A DNA stretch of 64,000 nt from Paracoccaceae bacterium (lineage in GTDB: Bacteria; Pseudomonadota; Alphaproteobacteria; Rhodobacterales; Rhodobacteraceae). This document shows positions 35,765 through 44,620 of this stretch, one piece after another (the stretch's first letter is position 1; every line of letters starts with the position of its first letter). Made by a program: the position numbers and the translations under genes. The stretch is from the NCBI GenBank assembly GCA_022448245.1, contig JAKVCO010000008.1, positions 62,001 to 126,000 on the forward strand. Reading direction: 5' to 3'. The notes beneath the pieces are model-generated. The model was not told the origin of the DNA, did not search any database, and saw nothing but the letters and a program-made list of their open reading frames with translations.

Positions 35765-36388
35765 TCAGATGTCGGCTTGCTCGACAGGCTGGCCCGATGG
35801 CACGAGCGGACGTGTCAGCTCTTGCTGGATTAGGAAGGCCAGGTGGTCGGAGATCCGTTTTTTCTGCGTCTCGCCGGCACGGTCCGCCTCGATGGCCGAA
35901 CGACCGCCGAGAGCTGCCAGATCTGCGTTAATCGTGCGCGTCGGCACGACAACGTCGCCGGTGGCCGCATCTCGCACCGTCATTTCGAACTTGATGGAAT
36001 GGACGCCGCCCACCGTATAGCGCGCCTTTTCCGTCAGGGAATGGAAGCGCATGACGTTGATGTCGACCATCACCGGCTGCACGCCCTCAAGCTGAGCAGT
36101 GCCACGCTGGAACGCCTCGCCCATCAGATCGCGAACCTGCACATGGCGGTCGCCGATCGCTTCGCCGCGCCAAACGATGTCGGCCAACGGATAATAAACA
36201 TTTGCCTCTGAGACACGGAGATTACGCGGCACAACCACGCGAAGTTCGGTCACGTCGAAGGACGGTGCCACAGATTGGAAGCTCGGAACTTCCAGCGGCG
36301 CATTCCGGGTTGCCGTGTCGATGGTGCTGCAAGCACCCAGTGAGAACGCAACCGAAGAAATAGCAAACAAGCGCATAAACGTGGTCAT
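35765..36388 (-). CDS. DUF6778-type lipoprotein
   Basis: A 207-residue lipoprotein starting at ATG 36388, which follows an AGAGGAC ribosome site; the track start at 36409 lacks one. The signal peptide ends in the lipobox 'LGAC'. The mature part has 'VVPRNLRVSEANVYYPLADIVWRG', 'DLMGEAFQRG' and 'YTVGGVHSIKFEMTVRDAATG', resembling the small rhodobacterial lipoprotein family called DUF6778. The function is unknown. It lies upstream of rlmI, separated by 43 bases and the hairpin terminator. Confidence 0.78.
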   Translation of the reverse strand: MTTFMRLFAISSVAFSLGACSTIDTATRNAPLEVPSFQSVAPSFDVTELRVVVPRNLRVSEANVYYPLADIVWRGEAIGDRHVQVRDLMGEAFQRGTAQLEGVQPVMVDINVMRFHSLTEKARYTVGGVHSIKFEMTVRDAATGDVVVPTRTINADLAALGGRSAIEADRAGETQKKRISDHLAFLIQQELTRPLVPSGQPVEQADI

Positions 36389-36583
36389 GTGATGTCCTCT
36401 CTTGCCCAATAGCCTGTGGCGGGCACGCGAAGAGATGCTCTCGAATCGAGGCTTAATTTAGGCAAAACCTTGGAAAATCATCTCATTCGCACAGGCATTC
36501 CCGGCACAATTGGGAACAATCCGGGGTTCCTTAGGTCAACCTGAGGCGATTTGGTGCGAAGACTTTCCGCGCCATGCGTCGAT

Positions 36584-36597
36584 TGTTAGCGCTATCA
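36584..36597. promoter_or_regulatory. LacI-family-type operator upstream of edd
   Basis: TGTTAGCGCTATCA is a near-perfect palindrome centred on AGCGCT, the centre typical of LacI/GalR-family operators. It lies 53 bases before the edd start in a 262-base gap with no gene. It probably regulates the edd-eda operon by sugar supply. No regulator gene is adjacent. Confidence 0.5.
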
Positions 36598-36650
36598 TCT
36601 CACTTGGGAACAGCGTAAATAACGCGCGACTCATCCCAGCGGAGAAGCCA

Positions 36651-38450
36651 ATGCCACTCCATGATACCATCGCCAAAGTCACTGATCGCATCATCGCCCG
36701 CTCGCACGAGTGCCGATCCCGATATGAGAGCCGTATGGAGGCCGCCGCTGCCGAAGGCCCCCGCCGCGCACATCTGACCTGCGGCAACCAAGCCCATGCC
36801 TACGCCGCCATGGGCGAGGCGCAAAACGATCTCGCCACCGGGCGCGCACCCAACCTCGGCATCGTCACAGCCTACAATGACATGCTCAGCGCCCATCAGC
36901 CCTACGAGCGCTTTCCAGACCTTATCCGGGCAACCGCCCGCGCTGTCGGCGCGACAGCCCAAGTTGCAGGCGGTGTGCCTGCCATGTGCGACGGTATCAC
37001 CCAAGGCCAGGTCGGGATGGAGCTATCGCTCTTCTCGCGCGACGTGATTGCGTTGTCGGCGGGCGTGGCCCTCTCGCACAATTGCTACGATGCGGCCGTG
37101 TATCTGGGTGTCTGCGACAAGATCGTCCCGGGCCTCATCATCGGCGCGGCGACCTTCGGCTATATCCCGGGGATTTTCATTCCCGCGGGGCCCATGGTTT
37201 CTGGCCTGCCCAATGACGAAAAGGCTGCCATCCGCAAGAAATTCGCCGCCGGTGAGTGCGGGCGGGAGGAGCTGATGGTCGCGGAGATGGCCTCCTACCA
37301 CGGGCCGGGCACCTGTACGTTCTATGGGACCGCGAACTCCAACCAGATGCTGATGGAGTTCATGGGCCTTCATCTGCCTGCTTCTTCCTTCGTCAATCCG
37401 GGCACCGAGCTGCGCGATGCGCTCACAGAAGCTGCGGTGAAACAGGCGCTGAGCATCACGGCGCTCGGCAACGATTATCGCCCTGTCTACCGCGTCCTGA
37501 ATGAAAAGGCCTTTGTGAACGGCATCGTGGGCCTGATGGCCACGGGCGGGTCTACCAACCTGATCCTGCACCTGCCTGCCATGGCGCGCGCTGCGGGCGT
37601 GATCCTCGAGCTTGAGGATTTCGCGGACATCTCTTCCGTCACGCCGCTGATGGCGAAGGTCTATCCAAACGGGCTGGCGGACGTGAACCATTTCCACGCT
37701 GCAGGCGGTCTTGGCTACATGATGGGTGAGCTTGTCGATGCAGGTCTTCTGCACGCTGACACGGTCACAGTGATGGGCAACGGGCTCGGCGACTACAGCT
37801 CGGAGGCGCAGCTGAAAGACGGGCGCGCTGTCTGGGTCGATGGGCCCCGGCAGTCCCACAACGAAAAGATCCTGCGTCCAGCAGACGATGCATTCCAGCC
37901 GCAGGGCGGCCTCAAGCGCCTCTCCGGGCCGCTTGGCACCGGCGTCATGAAAGTGTCCGCTGTCGCTGAGTACCTGCAAGAGATCACCGCCCCTGCCCGC
38001 GTCTTCCATGACCAAGAGAGCGTCAAAAAGGCCTTCCAACAGGGCGAGTTCACCGAAGACACCATCGTCGTCGTGCGCTTTCAAGGCCCAAAGGCAAACG
38101 GCATGCCTGAGCTTCATAACCTGACGCCTTGTTTGTCGGTCTGTCTCGACCGAGGGCTCAAAATCGCCCTCGTCACCGATGGGCGCATGTCCGGCGCCTC
38201 GGGCAAAGTCCCGGCGGCAATCCACGTCTCGCCCGAGGCCGCCGACGGAGGTCCGCTGGCCTATGTCGAAGATGGCGACATGATCCGGGTGGACGCCAAG
38301 GCCGGTATCATCGACAACCTGAGCGCGTGGCACGCCCGCGTGCCTGCAGCGCCGGACCTCAGCGATAATGGTCACGGCGTGGGCCGAGAGCTCTTTGAAG
38401 TGTTCCGGCAAAATGCGAGCCCGGCCATGTCTGGCGCGCGCGTGGTCTAA
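36651..38450 (+). CDS. edd: 6-phosphogluconate dehydratase
   Basis: Entner-Doudoroff enzyme converting 6-phosphogluconate to KDPG; 599 residues, IlvD/Edd family with a 4Fe-4S cluster. Seen are '[22 protein letters not shown]', '[25 protein letters not shown]', '[20 protein letters not shown]', '[22 protein letters not shown]' and '[24 protein letters not shown]'. The ATG at 36651 has GGAGAAG immediately upstream; the track start at 36510 is too early. It is followed by eda after 14 bases, completing the two-step pathway. Confidence 0.96.
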   Translation: MPLHDTIAKVTDRIIARSHECRSRYESRMEAAAAEGPRRAHLTCGNQAHAYAAMGEAQNDLATGRAPNLGIVTAYNDMLSAHQPYERFPDLIRATARAVGATAQVAGGVPAMCDGITQGQVGMELSLFSRDVIALSAGVALSHNCYDAAVYLGVCDKIVPGLIIGAATFGYIPGIFIPAGPMVSGLPNDEKAAIRKKFAAGECGREELMVAEMASYHGPGTCTFYGTANSNQMLMEFMGLHLPASSFVNPGTELRDALTEAAVKQALSITALGNDYRPVYRVLNEKAFVNGIVGLMATGGSTNLILHLPAMARAAGVILELEDFADISSVTPLMAKVYPNGLADVNHFHAAGGLGYMMGELVDAGLLHADTVTVMGNGLGDYSSEAQLKDGRAVWVDGPRQSHNEKILRPADDAFQPQGGLKRLSGPLGTGVMKVSAVAEYLQEITAPARVFHDQESVKKAFQQGEFTEDTIVVVRFQGPKANGMPELHNLTPCLSVCLDRGLKIALVTDGRMSGASGKVPAAIHVSPEAADGGPLAYVEDGDMIRVDAKAGIIDNLSAWHARVPAAPDLSDNGHGVGRELFEVFRQNASPAMSGARVV

Positions 38451-38464
38451 AGGAGAAGACGAAT

Positions 38465-39106
38465 ATGACCCCCGAACAGCAATCTGAAGCTGCCGAAGCT
38501 GTCTGCCGCGCTGCCCCTGTGGTTCCTGTGCTCGTGGTCGAGGATGCTGGATCTGCGGCAGATTTGGCGGCCGCACTCGTGGCCGGAGGTCTGCCTGCGC
38601 TTGAAGTGACCCTCCGCACGCCAGCCGCGCTCGATGTCATCCGCGAGATGGCGCAGGTCGAGGGTGGTATTGTTGGTGCAGGCACGCTCCTGAGCGGTCG
38701 CGATGTGGAACGGGCCAAAGAGGCGGGTGCGACGTTCGGTGTATCCCCGGGCTCGACCCAAGACATCATCGATGCCTGCCGCCTGAACGAATTGCCGCTG
38801 TTGCCCGGTGCGGCCACCGCCACCGAAATGATGGCCCTTCTCGATCACGGCTACACGGTTCAGAAGTTCTTCCCGGCGGAAGCTTCTGGCGGTGCGAAGG
38901 CTCTCGGCAGCTTTGCCTCACCGCTGTCCGCGATCCGCTTTTGCCCCACCGGCGGTGTGAGCCTGAAAAACGCCAATGACTATCTGTCGCTTGGTAACGT
39001 GATGTGTGTTGGTGGCAGCTGGGTCGCCCCCAAGGACGCCGTGGATGCCGGCGACTGGGGTAAGATCACAGCGCTCGCTGCTGAAGCCGCAGCACTGCGC
39101 ACGTAA
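38465..39106 (+). CDS. eda: KDPG aldolase (2-keto-3-deoxy-6-phosphogluconate aldolase)
   Basis: Class I aldolase cleaving KDPG to pyruvate and glyceraldehyde-3-phosphate; 213 residues. 'VVPVLVVEDAGSAADLAAALVAGGLPALEVTLRTPAAL' includes the general-base Glu. 'GAGTLLSGRDVERAKEAGATFGVSPG' is followed by the Schiff-base Lys in 'HGYTVQKFFPAEASGG' and by 'ICPTGG'-type phosphate binding as 'FCPTGGVSLKNANDYL'. AAAGGAGAAG precedes the ATG. It forms an operon with edd. Confidence 0.96.
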   Translation: MTPEQQSEAAEAVCRAAPVVPVLVVEDAGSAADLAAALVAGGLPALEVTLRTPAALDVIREMAQVEGGIVGAGTLLSGRDVERAKEAGATFGVSPGSTQDIIDACRLNELPLLPGAATATEMMALLDHGYTVQKFFPAEASGGAKALGSFASPLSAIRFCPTGGVSLKNANDYLSLGNVMCVGGSWVAPKDAVDAGDWGKITALAAEAAALRT

Positions 39107-39108
39107 AT

Positions 39109-39375
39109 CTACGAACTCACCCGAGCGGCGCGACCACCGCGGCGCTTGGGGCTTGGCGCATCGTTCAACGCCTCTTTCAGCGTGGCCGTCATCGGATGAT
39201 CGACAGCTTCGCCATAGGTGCCTAGCAGAAAGCGCACATGATCCTTGGGATCAGCGGCAGCCGGCACACCCAAGGCCCAATCCAGAAAGATCGAACGGCA
39301 CTCACCCGAGGTGATGCCCTCAATGTTGTAGCTCTCGCGGATGAGGCCCTTTGGATCGACGTCCTTGAGTTCCAT
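39109..39375 (-). CDS. Small hypothetical protein
   Basis: An 88-residue protein 'MELKDVDPKGLIRESYNIEGITSGECRSIFLDWALGVP...' ending in a basic tail 'PKRRGGRAARVSS'. The globular N-terminal two-thirds looks like a real conserved protein, but I do not recognise a family. It converges on eda with a 2-base gap and lies 30 bases downstream of glnE in the same direction. Confidence 0.65.
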   Translation of the reverse strand: MELKDVDPKGLIRESYNIEGITSGECRSIFLDWALGVPAAADPKDHVRFLLGTYGEAVDHPMTATLKEALNDAPSPKRRGGRAARVSS

Positions 39376-39405
39376 AGCGCAGTTTCTCCCTTACTTGGCA
39401 GGCAG

Positions 39406-42108
39406 CTAGCTCTCACCTTGGATTGCGGCAAGGCGGGTTACGACATGCTGTGCCGCTTTGGAACCTTTTGAGGCGAGCTCTGCTTTGAGGGCCTCAAGAT
39501 CGCTGAGCCCTGTGCCCCGCAGCAGCAGACGTCCCTGACCGGAACCGCTGAGGGCATCTGTTTCTTGGCCGGGTTTCAACACAAGGCGCGTGATGGCGCG
39601 GACGTGCCAGAGGAGCGCGGCAAAGGGGATCACCTCCTCCTCTCCGCCGGCTTTCAATTGGGCCGTCAGCTCCCGCGCGTCGCTGCCAGCAAAAAGCGCA
39701 ACTGTCTGGGCGAAAAGCTCGAGGTCCTGCAGCCGCCCTGCGCCATCCTTAGCGGCAAGTCCGCCTTCGCCGGGGCGGGCCTCCCCAATCCTGCGGCGCA
39801 TGTCTGCAACGTCTGCGGCGACTTTTGCCGGATCACGCGGGCTCGCAATGATCGCGCAGCGCACCCGTTCCACGGCGGCGCCGACCTCCTCGGCACCGGC
39901 CACGACGCGCGCGCGTGTCAGCGCCAAGTGTTCCCACGTCCAAGCTTCACTGCGCTGGTACGTCTCGAAAGCCGACACCGATGTGGCCAGCGGTCCGTTT
40001 CGGCCCGAGGGGCGCAGACGCATGTCCACCTCATAGAGCTTGCCTCGCGCTGTGGGGGCCGAAAGCGCGGTGATCAGGGCCTGCGTGAAGCGGGAATAGT
40101 ATGTCTGCGGCGGAAGCGGGCGCTTCCCGTCGGACGCCTCCGCCCCATCCGCGTCATAGATCAACAAGAGATCGAGGTCAGAGGCCGCATGAAGCCGCCC
40201 TGCCCCGAGTGACCCCATTGCCACCACAGCCGCTCCTTTTCCGGGCGCCTCCCCGTGGCGGGATGCGAAATCAGCCGCGACGATGGGAAAAAGCGCCGCC
40301 AAGGTGGCTTCGGCGAGCTCGGCATAGTGCCGCCCCGCCGCTTCGGCATCAATGAGACCGCGCAGAAGGTGCACACCGATGCAGAAGTGCCATTCCTTGG
40401 CCCACACCCGCGCTTCATCTAGCTGCGTCTCGTAATCTGGATGCGCTGCCAGACGCTCTGCAAGCGCGCCCTCCAGCGCCGTGCGTCCGGGCCACGGCGC
40501 AAAGAAACCACCGTCGAGAACTGCATCGAGAACCTGGGCGTTGCGGCCCAAGTACTCCGCCAGTGCGGGCGCGACTGCCGCAATATCTGCCAAGAGGTCG
40601 ACGAGATCGGGCGTCGCTTCAAAAAGCGAGAAGACCTGCACACCCGCAGGCAGGCCTGACAGGAACGCATCAAAATGCCTAAGCGCACGCTCGGGATCAT
40701 CCGCGCGGGCCAAACGGCTCAGAATTCGTGGACGCACGCGGTCAAAGACCCGCTGCGCGCGATCGGATCGCAGCGCGGGATAGCTCTGCCAGCGGTCGGT
40801 GACCTCTGCCCCGAAGTCTGGCGTGGCTGCCTCCGGCGCGGTGGGCGCAAAGAACGGCACCGTCAGGGCGTGGGTTTCTTCGAGCGTATCCTTCAGATGG
40901 GTCTCAAGGGCGGCACGCTCCATCCCCATAAAGGCGGCGAGCCGGTCCATGCCTTCGCTGGATTGCGGCAACGCGTGGGTCTGCGCATCGCGCAGCATCT
41001 GAAGCCGGTGCTCAACTTCCCGGTGGCTTTGATAGGCAGCATCGAGCGCTTTGCGGGTGTCTTCCTCTACCCAGCCCGCGCCGGTCAACGCGGTCAGCGC
41101 GGCGCGCGTCGCCGGAACACGCAGGTCCTTGTCGCGCCCACCTGCGATCAACTGGCGGGTTTGTGCGAAGAACTCGATCTCCCGAATACCGCCACGCCCC
41201 AGCTTCATGTCATGGCCCGGCAGCGTGATGGGCCCCTGCAGGCCTTTGTGGTCACGAATGCGCGTGAGCATGCTGTGCGCATCTTCAATGGCGGCAAAGT
41301 CCAGATGCCTGCGCCAGATAAACGGTGTGAGCGCTTCGAGATATGAAGCCCCGGCTCTCATATCACCCACCGCTACACGCGCTTTGATATGGGCGGCCCT
41401 TTCCCACGTGCGGCCCACGCTCTCATAATAGGCCTCGGCCGCGGAGGTTGAGAGCACCACAGGCGTCACCGCCGCATCGGGCCTGAGCCTCAGATCGGTT
41501 CGGAAGACATATCCGCCCTCCGTCACTTCACTCATCCGCTTCATGGCCGCGCGCACGGCACGGATCAGAGCGCTGCGCCTTTCACCAGCCTCGACGACAT
41601 CCAAGCCTGCGTCCTCAAAGAGGCAAATGAGATCGATATCCGAGGAGTAGTTGAGCTCCCGCGCGCCCATCTTGCCCATGGCGAGCATGAAGAGCCCGGG
41701 CGCGTCTGGGAGCTTTCCCCGCGCCTGAAGCGGCTCGATCTCCCCAGCCAAGGCCACGGCGAGCGCGGCTTCGGCGAAATCGGTTAGCGCCGCGGTCACC
41801 TTATTCAGCGACCACACCCCTCCGAGATCACAAAGCGCGACTAGCAGTGCTAGGCGCCCTTTCTCCCTTCGCAGGTTCTCAGGCGCCATAAGCCCCCGCA
41901 GCGCGGCCTCGGGGTCGTCAAGAGCGGCTTCAGCCCATTCGTGGTGCCGGGTGAGCAGCGCATGGAGATAGGGGCTCGATCCGCCCGCCCCCGCAATGAG
42001 ATCTCCAAGGGGCCCGGAAGCGCCATAAAGATCGGCCACTTCACGCGCGCGTTCAGGCTCATAGGCAAAAGGAACGCGCGTTATTCTTGGGCCGAGGGCA
42101 TTCGTCAT
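39406..42108 (-). CDS. glnE: Glutamine synthetase adenylyltransferase/deadenylase
   Basis: A bifunctional enzyme of 900 residues controlling glutamine synthetase by adenylylation and phosphorolytic deadenylation. Both nucleotidyltransferase domains are visible: N-terminal 'MGKMGARELNYSSDIDLICLFE' and C-terminal 'MGSLGAGRLHAASDLDLLLIYD'. The linkers 'GRGGIREIEFFAQTRQLIAGG' and 'VDMRLRPSGRNGPLATS' are typical. PII signalling and glnA are not in this window. Confidence 0.95.
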   Translation of the reverse strand: MTNALGPRITRVPFAYEPERAREVADLYGASGPLGDLIAGAGGSSPYLHALLTRHHEWAEAALDDPEAALRGLMAPENLRREKGRLALLVALCDLGGVWSLNKVTAALTDFAEAALAVALAGEIEPLQARGKLPDAPGLFMLAMGKMGARELNYSSDIDLICLFEDAGLDVVEAGERRSALIRAVRAAMKRMSEVTEGGYVFRTDLRLRPDAAVTPVVLSTSAAEAYYESVGRTWERAAHIKARVAVGDMRAGASYLEALTPFIWRRHLDFAAIEDAHSMLTRIRDHKGLQGPITLPGHDMKLGRGGIREIEFFAQTRQLIAGGRDKDLRVPATRAALTALTGAGWVEEDTRKALDAAYQSHREVEHRLQMLRDAQTHALPQSSEGMDRLAAFMGMERAALETHLKDTLEETHALTVPFFAPTAPEAATPDFGAEVTDRWQSYPALRSDRAQRVFDRVRPRILSRLARADDPERALRHFDAFLSGLPAGVQVFSLFEATPDLVDLLADIAAVAPALAEYLGRNAQVLDAVLDGGFFAPWPGRTALEGALAERLAAHPDYETQLDEARVWAKEWHFCIGVHLLRGLIDAEAAGRHYAELAEATLAALFPIVAADFASRHGEAPGKGAAVVAMGSLGAGRLHAASDLDLLLIYDADGAEASDGKRPLPPQTYYSRFTQALITALSAPTARGKLYEVDMRLRPSGRNGPLATSVSAFETYQRSEAWTWEHLALTRARVVAGAEEVGAAVERVRCAIIASPRDPAKVAADVADMRRRIGEARPGEGGLAAKDGAGRLQDLELFAQTVALFAGSDARELTAQLKAGGEEEVIPFAALLWHVRAITRLVLKPGQETDALSGSGQGRLLLRGTGLSDLEALKAELASKGSKAAQHVVTRLAAIQGES

Positions 42109-42191
42109 GGACGCAGCATGGCGCAGGGGCTGGCGGCGTCAACAGCGCAGGTCTAGTTGTCGCGCGCTAAGCAGGTCGTTAACGTTTGATT

Positions 42192-42422
42192 ATGCTGAAG
42201 TATCCAGAGCTCCTTCGCCGATACCCTTTTAGAACGATTTCGGCGACCATGGCTTCTCATCTGTTTGTCTTTTCTGTCTTTATTTTCTTTACAGAGTCGG
42301 GTTCTGTAATCCTTGCAGCTCTTCCCGAGATCTTATTCTGGGCGTGGGGAGGCTGGATGTTTTACAGTACCGGCGCGATAATCACGTACTTAGTCAACCG
42401 CCACTGGTTCAATTCACGATAG
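42192..42422 (+). CDS. Small membrane hypothetical protein
   Basis: 76 residues from the ATG at 42192 (MLKYPELLRRYPF). Two membrane helices are clear: 'ASHLFVFSVFIFFTESGSVILAAL' and 'ILFWAWGGWMFYSTGAIITYLV'. A near-CtrA box (TTAA-N7-TTAT) overlaps the start. There is no recognisable ribosome site, so confidence is modest. It lies between glnE (divergent) and the YbaK gene. Confidence 0.5.
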   Translation: MLKYPELLRRYPFRTISATMASHLFVFSVFIFFTESGSVILAALPEILFWAWGGWMFYSTGAIITYLVNRHWFNSR

Positions 42423-42457
42423 GTGTCCTTACCATCGCAAGGTGACCCAGGTCCGTA

Positions 42458-42925
42458 ATGTCAAAGAGCCTCAAACGTGTGCGCGCGGCCCTCGAAGCGC
42501 TGAACCTCGATACCGAAATTGTGGAGGTCGGTCAGGCTCGCACCGCCGCCGAAGCCGCCGAGAGCCTCGGCTGCACCGTCGCACAGATCGCGAACTCCAT
42601 CATATTGCTTGGCATGGAGACAGGACAGGTGCGCCTCTTTCTGACGAGCGGTGCCGAACGTGTGGACCTGGACAAAGCGGGTGTCGTGGCAGGTGAGGCC
42701 TTAGGCAAAGCTGATGCGGCCATCATCCGTGCTCAGACTGGCTTTGCCATTGGCGGCGTGGCACCGGTGGGACATCTCAACCCAATAAGCGCTTGGGTGG
42801 ACCTGTCTCTCCTCACACATGACCAAATCTTCGCTGCGGCGGGCACACCAAGGCACCTATTTGGGCTCACACCGGGCCAGTTGGTGGAAATTGCGCACGG
42901 CGAAGTCGCTGATTTCACGGTATAA
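42458..42925 (+). CDS. YbaK/EbsC family aminoacyl-tRNA deacylase
   Basis: A 155-residue protein of the YbaK/ProX editing family, which hydrolyses mischarged tRNA. Seen are 'VRAALEALNLDTEIVEVGQARTAAEAAESLGCTVAQIANSIILLG', 'LFLTSGAERVDLDKAGVVAGEALGKADAAIIRAQTGFAIGGVAPVGH' and 'AAAGTPRHLFGLTPGQLVEIAHGEVADF'. The substrate (Cys-tRNA-Pro or Ala-tRNA-Pro) is inferred from the family. The gene stands alone, with a GGTGACC leader. Confidence 0.9.
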   Translation: MSKSLKRVRAALEALNLDTEIVEVGQARTAAEAAESLGCTVAQIANSIILLGMETGQVRLFLTSGAERVDLDKAGVVAGEALGKADAAIIRAQTGFAIGGVAPVGHLNPISAWVDLSLLTHDQIFAAAGTPRHLFGLTPGQLVEIAHGEVADFTV

Positions 42926-42991
42926 TTCCGACAAATGTAAAATAGTTTCACATAACCCCTTGTCCGGGGGGCTTGGCATCCGCATATCTTG

Positions 42992-43012
42992 GATGTGAAG
43001 CGAATTCACATC
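42992..43012. promoter_or_regulatory. Perfect palindrome in the leader of the first DUF2852 gene
   Basis: GATGTGAA and TTCACATC flank a 5-base spacer, giving a 21-base perfect inverted repeat that ends 27 bases before the ATG. It could bind a dimeric regulator or form an mRNA hairpin. CTTGTC and CATATC boxes lie just upstream. Confidence 0.5.
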
Positions 43013-43039
43013 GAACCAAACCCAAGACCGGAGACACAC

Positions 43040-43492
43040 ATGACCACCCTCGCCACCCAACCCGCCGCACATGAGACGCACCGTATGGGCATTCTCTCGC
43101 GCTCTGAAGCCTGGCTTGACCAGCGCGGCACGGGCGCTTGGATCGCGGCCATGGTTCTCGGCTTCATCTTCTTCTGGCCCATCGGCCTCGCATTGGTGAT
43201 CTACATGAGCATGACAGGAAAATGGTCCCGCTGGGGCTGCAACAAATCGAGCAAACGCGCACATATGCATTCTGCCGCGATGGCCATGAAGCCTTCTGGC
43301 AACAGCGCCTTTGACGCCTACAAGGCCGAAACGCTGCGCCGCCTGGAAGACGAGCAAGGCTCCTTCGAGGCCTTCCTTGAGCGCCTGCGCGCCGCCAAAG
43401 ACAAGGCTGAGTTCGACCAGTTCATGGACGAGCGGGCGCATGAGGGCACGAAAGAGGCAGCAGAAGACGCAGAACCTGTGGACGGCAAGTAA
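43040..43492 (+). CDS. DUF2852 membrane protein, first of two
   Basis: A 150-residue protein. The start at 43040 gives 'MTTLATQPAAHETHRMG'. One or two membrane helices ('GAWIAAMVLGFIFFWPIGLALVIYMSM') are followed by a cytoplasmic 'GKWSRWGCNKSSKRAHM' and the conserved C-terminal block 'SGNSAFDAYKAETLRRLEDEQ', 'SFEAFLERLRAAKDKAEFDQFMDERA'. The function of DUF2852 is unknown. The next gene is a paralogue sharing this C-terminal block. Confidence 0.82.
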   Translation: MTTLATQPAAHETHRMGILSRSEAWLDQRGTGAWIAAMVLGFIFFWPIGLALVIYMSMTGKWSRWGCNKSSKRAHMHSAAMAMKPSGNSAFDAYKAETLRRLEDEQGSFEAFLERLRAAKDKAEFDQFMDERAHEGTKEAAEDAEPVDGK

Positions 43493-43500
43493 GCAAGACC

Positions 43501-43527
43501 GGGGGCGCATCCGACCCATGCGCCCCC
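43501..43527 (+). other. Strong hairpin between the two DUF2852 genes
   Basis: GGGGGCGCAT and ATGCGCCCCC form a perfect 10-bp stem with a 7-base loop. It is not followed by a T-run, so it is more likely an mRNA-processing or stability element than a full terminator. Confidence 0.5.
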
Positions 43528-43549
43528 ACACTTCATTCTGCTAGGATAT

Positions 43550-43993
43550 ATGATGACAGCTTCTGCAGCCGCCCCTTCAATCGAGCCATTCATGACCAAA
43601 GAACACAAACCCAACGCCTTTTACCTTATCCTCTTCACCGGCTTCGCGATCCCCGTATCCATCGTCGCCATGGTTCAAGTCACGCTGCTGGGTATCCTGC
43701 TTGCCGGCTACCTCGGCTACCTCTGGACGCGCCTCGCCGGCCTTCAACACGGCGCCCCTATCGAGCAGGCCGTCGACAAGCTGGCCCATCAAATGGGCCA
43801 TGAGAATAAACTACGCTCCTCTGGCAACTCGAGCTTTGACGCCTACCGCGAAGATCTGCTGAGCCGTCTCGAGGAAGAGCAGAAGAGCTTTGAGGGTTTC
43901 CTGGAGCGCCTCCGTGACGCCAAGGACAAGACCGAGTTCGACGACTTCATGGACAAGCGCGCCAACGCCGCGCGGATGACGATCTCTCAATAA
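43550..43993 (+). CDS. DUF2852 membrane protein, second of two
   Basis: A 147-residue paralogue of the preceding gene. It has a different N-terminus but again two hydrophobic helices ('FYLILFTGFAIPVSIVAMVQVTLLGILLAGYLGYLW') and the same C-terminal block: 'SGNSSFDAYREDLLSRLEEEQKSFEGFLERLRDAKDKTEFDDFMDKRA'. This points to tandem duplication with the membrane part diverging. The function is unknown. It starts at a double ATG. Confidence 0.8.
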   Translation: MMTASAAAPSIEPFMTKEHKPNAFYLILFTGFAIPVSIVAMVQVTLLGILLAGYLGYLWTRLAGLQHGAPIEQAVDKLAHQMGHENKLRSSGNSSFDAYREDLLSRLEEEQKSFEGFLERLRDAKDKTEFDDFMDKRANAARMTISQ

Positions 43994-44060
43994 CGTCCCC
44001 GGCCTCGGACTTTGAAGTTTGGGGCCACCCCCTTCCCCGTACCTCTAAAAGAACGAGACC

Positions 44061-44516
44061 ATGACCCAAGCCGATCCCTACAGCCAATTGCCTGACCCCA
44101 CGCGCCAAGCGGGTTTTTATGCGGGCGTCCCGGTGAAACGGTTCATCGCGTTCCTACTCGACCTGCTGATCATCTTTGTGATCTCGCTTGTTCCCGTGGT
44201 CGCGACGGTGGGTCTTGGGGCCTTCATCTTTCCGGTGATCTTCTTTGTGATCGGTTTCATTTACCGTGTTGTCACTTTGGCAAGCGGTTCCGCGACCTGG
44301 GGAATGCGCCTGATGGCCATCGAACTGCGCGGACTCGACGCCAGCCGTTTCAGCTTTGGCGATGCCTTCCTGCACACGCTGGCCTTCTATATCTCGTTGG
44401 GTGTTTTCCCGGTGCAGATCATCTCCATCGTGCTCATGTTGACAACCTCGCGTGGTCAGGGCCTGACAGATATGCTCTTTGGCACAGTGGCGCTTAATCG
44501 GCGCGCCACAGCCTAA
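44061..44516 (+). CDS. RDD family membrane protein
   Basis: A 151-residue RDD protein with three or four membrane helices. The family start 'VPVKRFIAFLLDLLIIFVISLVPVV' carries the Arg and Asp, 'GSATWGMRLMAIELRGLDASRFSFGDAFLHTLAFYIS' is the conserved middle, and 'LTTSRGQGLTDMLFGTVALNR' is the usual end. The function of most RDD proteins is unknown; some are linked to ion homeostasis. Confidence 0.88.
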   Translation: MTQADPYSQLPDPTRQAGFYAGVPVKRFIAFLLDLLIIFVISLVPVVATVGLGAFIFPVIFFVIGFIYRVVTLASGSATWGMRLMAIELRGLDASRFSFGDAFLHTLAFYISLGVFPVQIISIVLMLTTSRGQGLTDMLFGTVALNRRATA

Positions 44517-44604
44517 GAACTTTGCCGCCGCGCGGCTAACCAACTGTTTGCAATTTGATCTTTATCCTTGCGCTGTCGGGGGGCATTGTTAGGCTTTCAG
44601 TAAG

Positions 44605-44616
44605 CTTTACGTAAAG
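44605..44616. promoter_or_regulatory. Palindrome over the bpt ribosome site
   Basis: CTTTACGTAAAG is a perfect 12-base palindrome ending 4 bases before the bpt ATG. A related half-copy, CTTTCAGTAAG, overlaps its left side. The position would block the promoter or the ribosome site. Confidence 0.3.
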
Positions 44617-44620
44617 AACC

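Noticed and set aside
37023-38576. 517-residue minus-strand ORF opposite edd
   Set aside because: It is antisense to a clearly recognised edd gene, His/Arg-rich as expected from a GC-rich shadow frame, with no family-like motifs.
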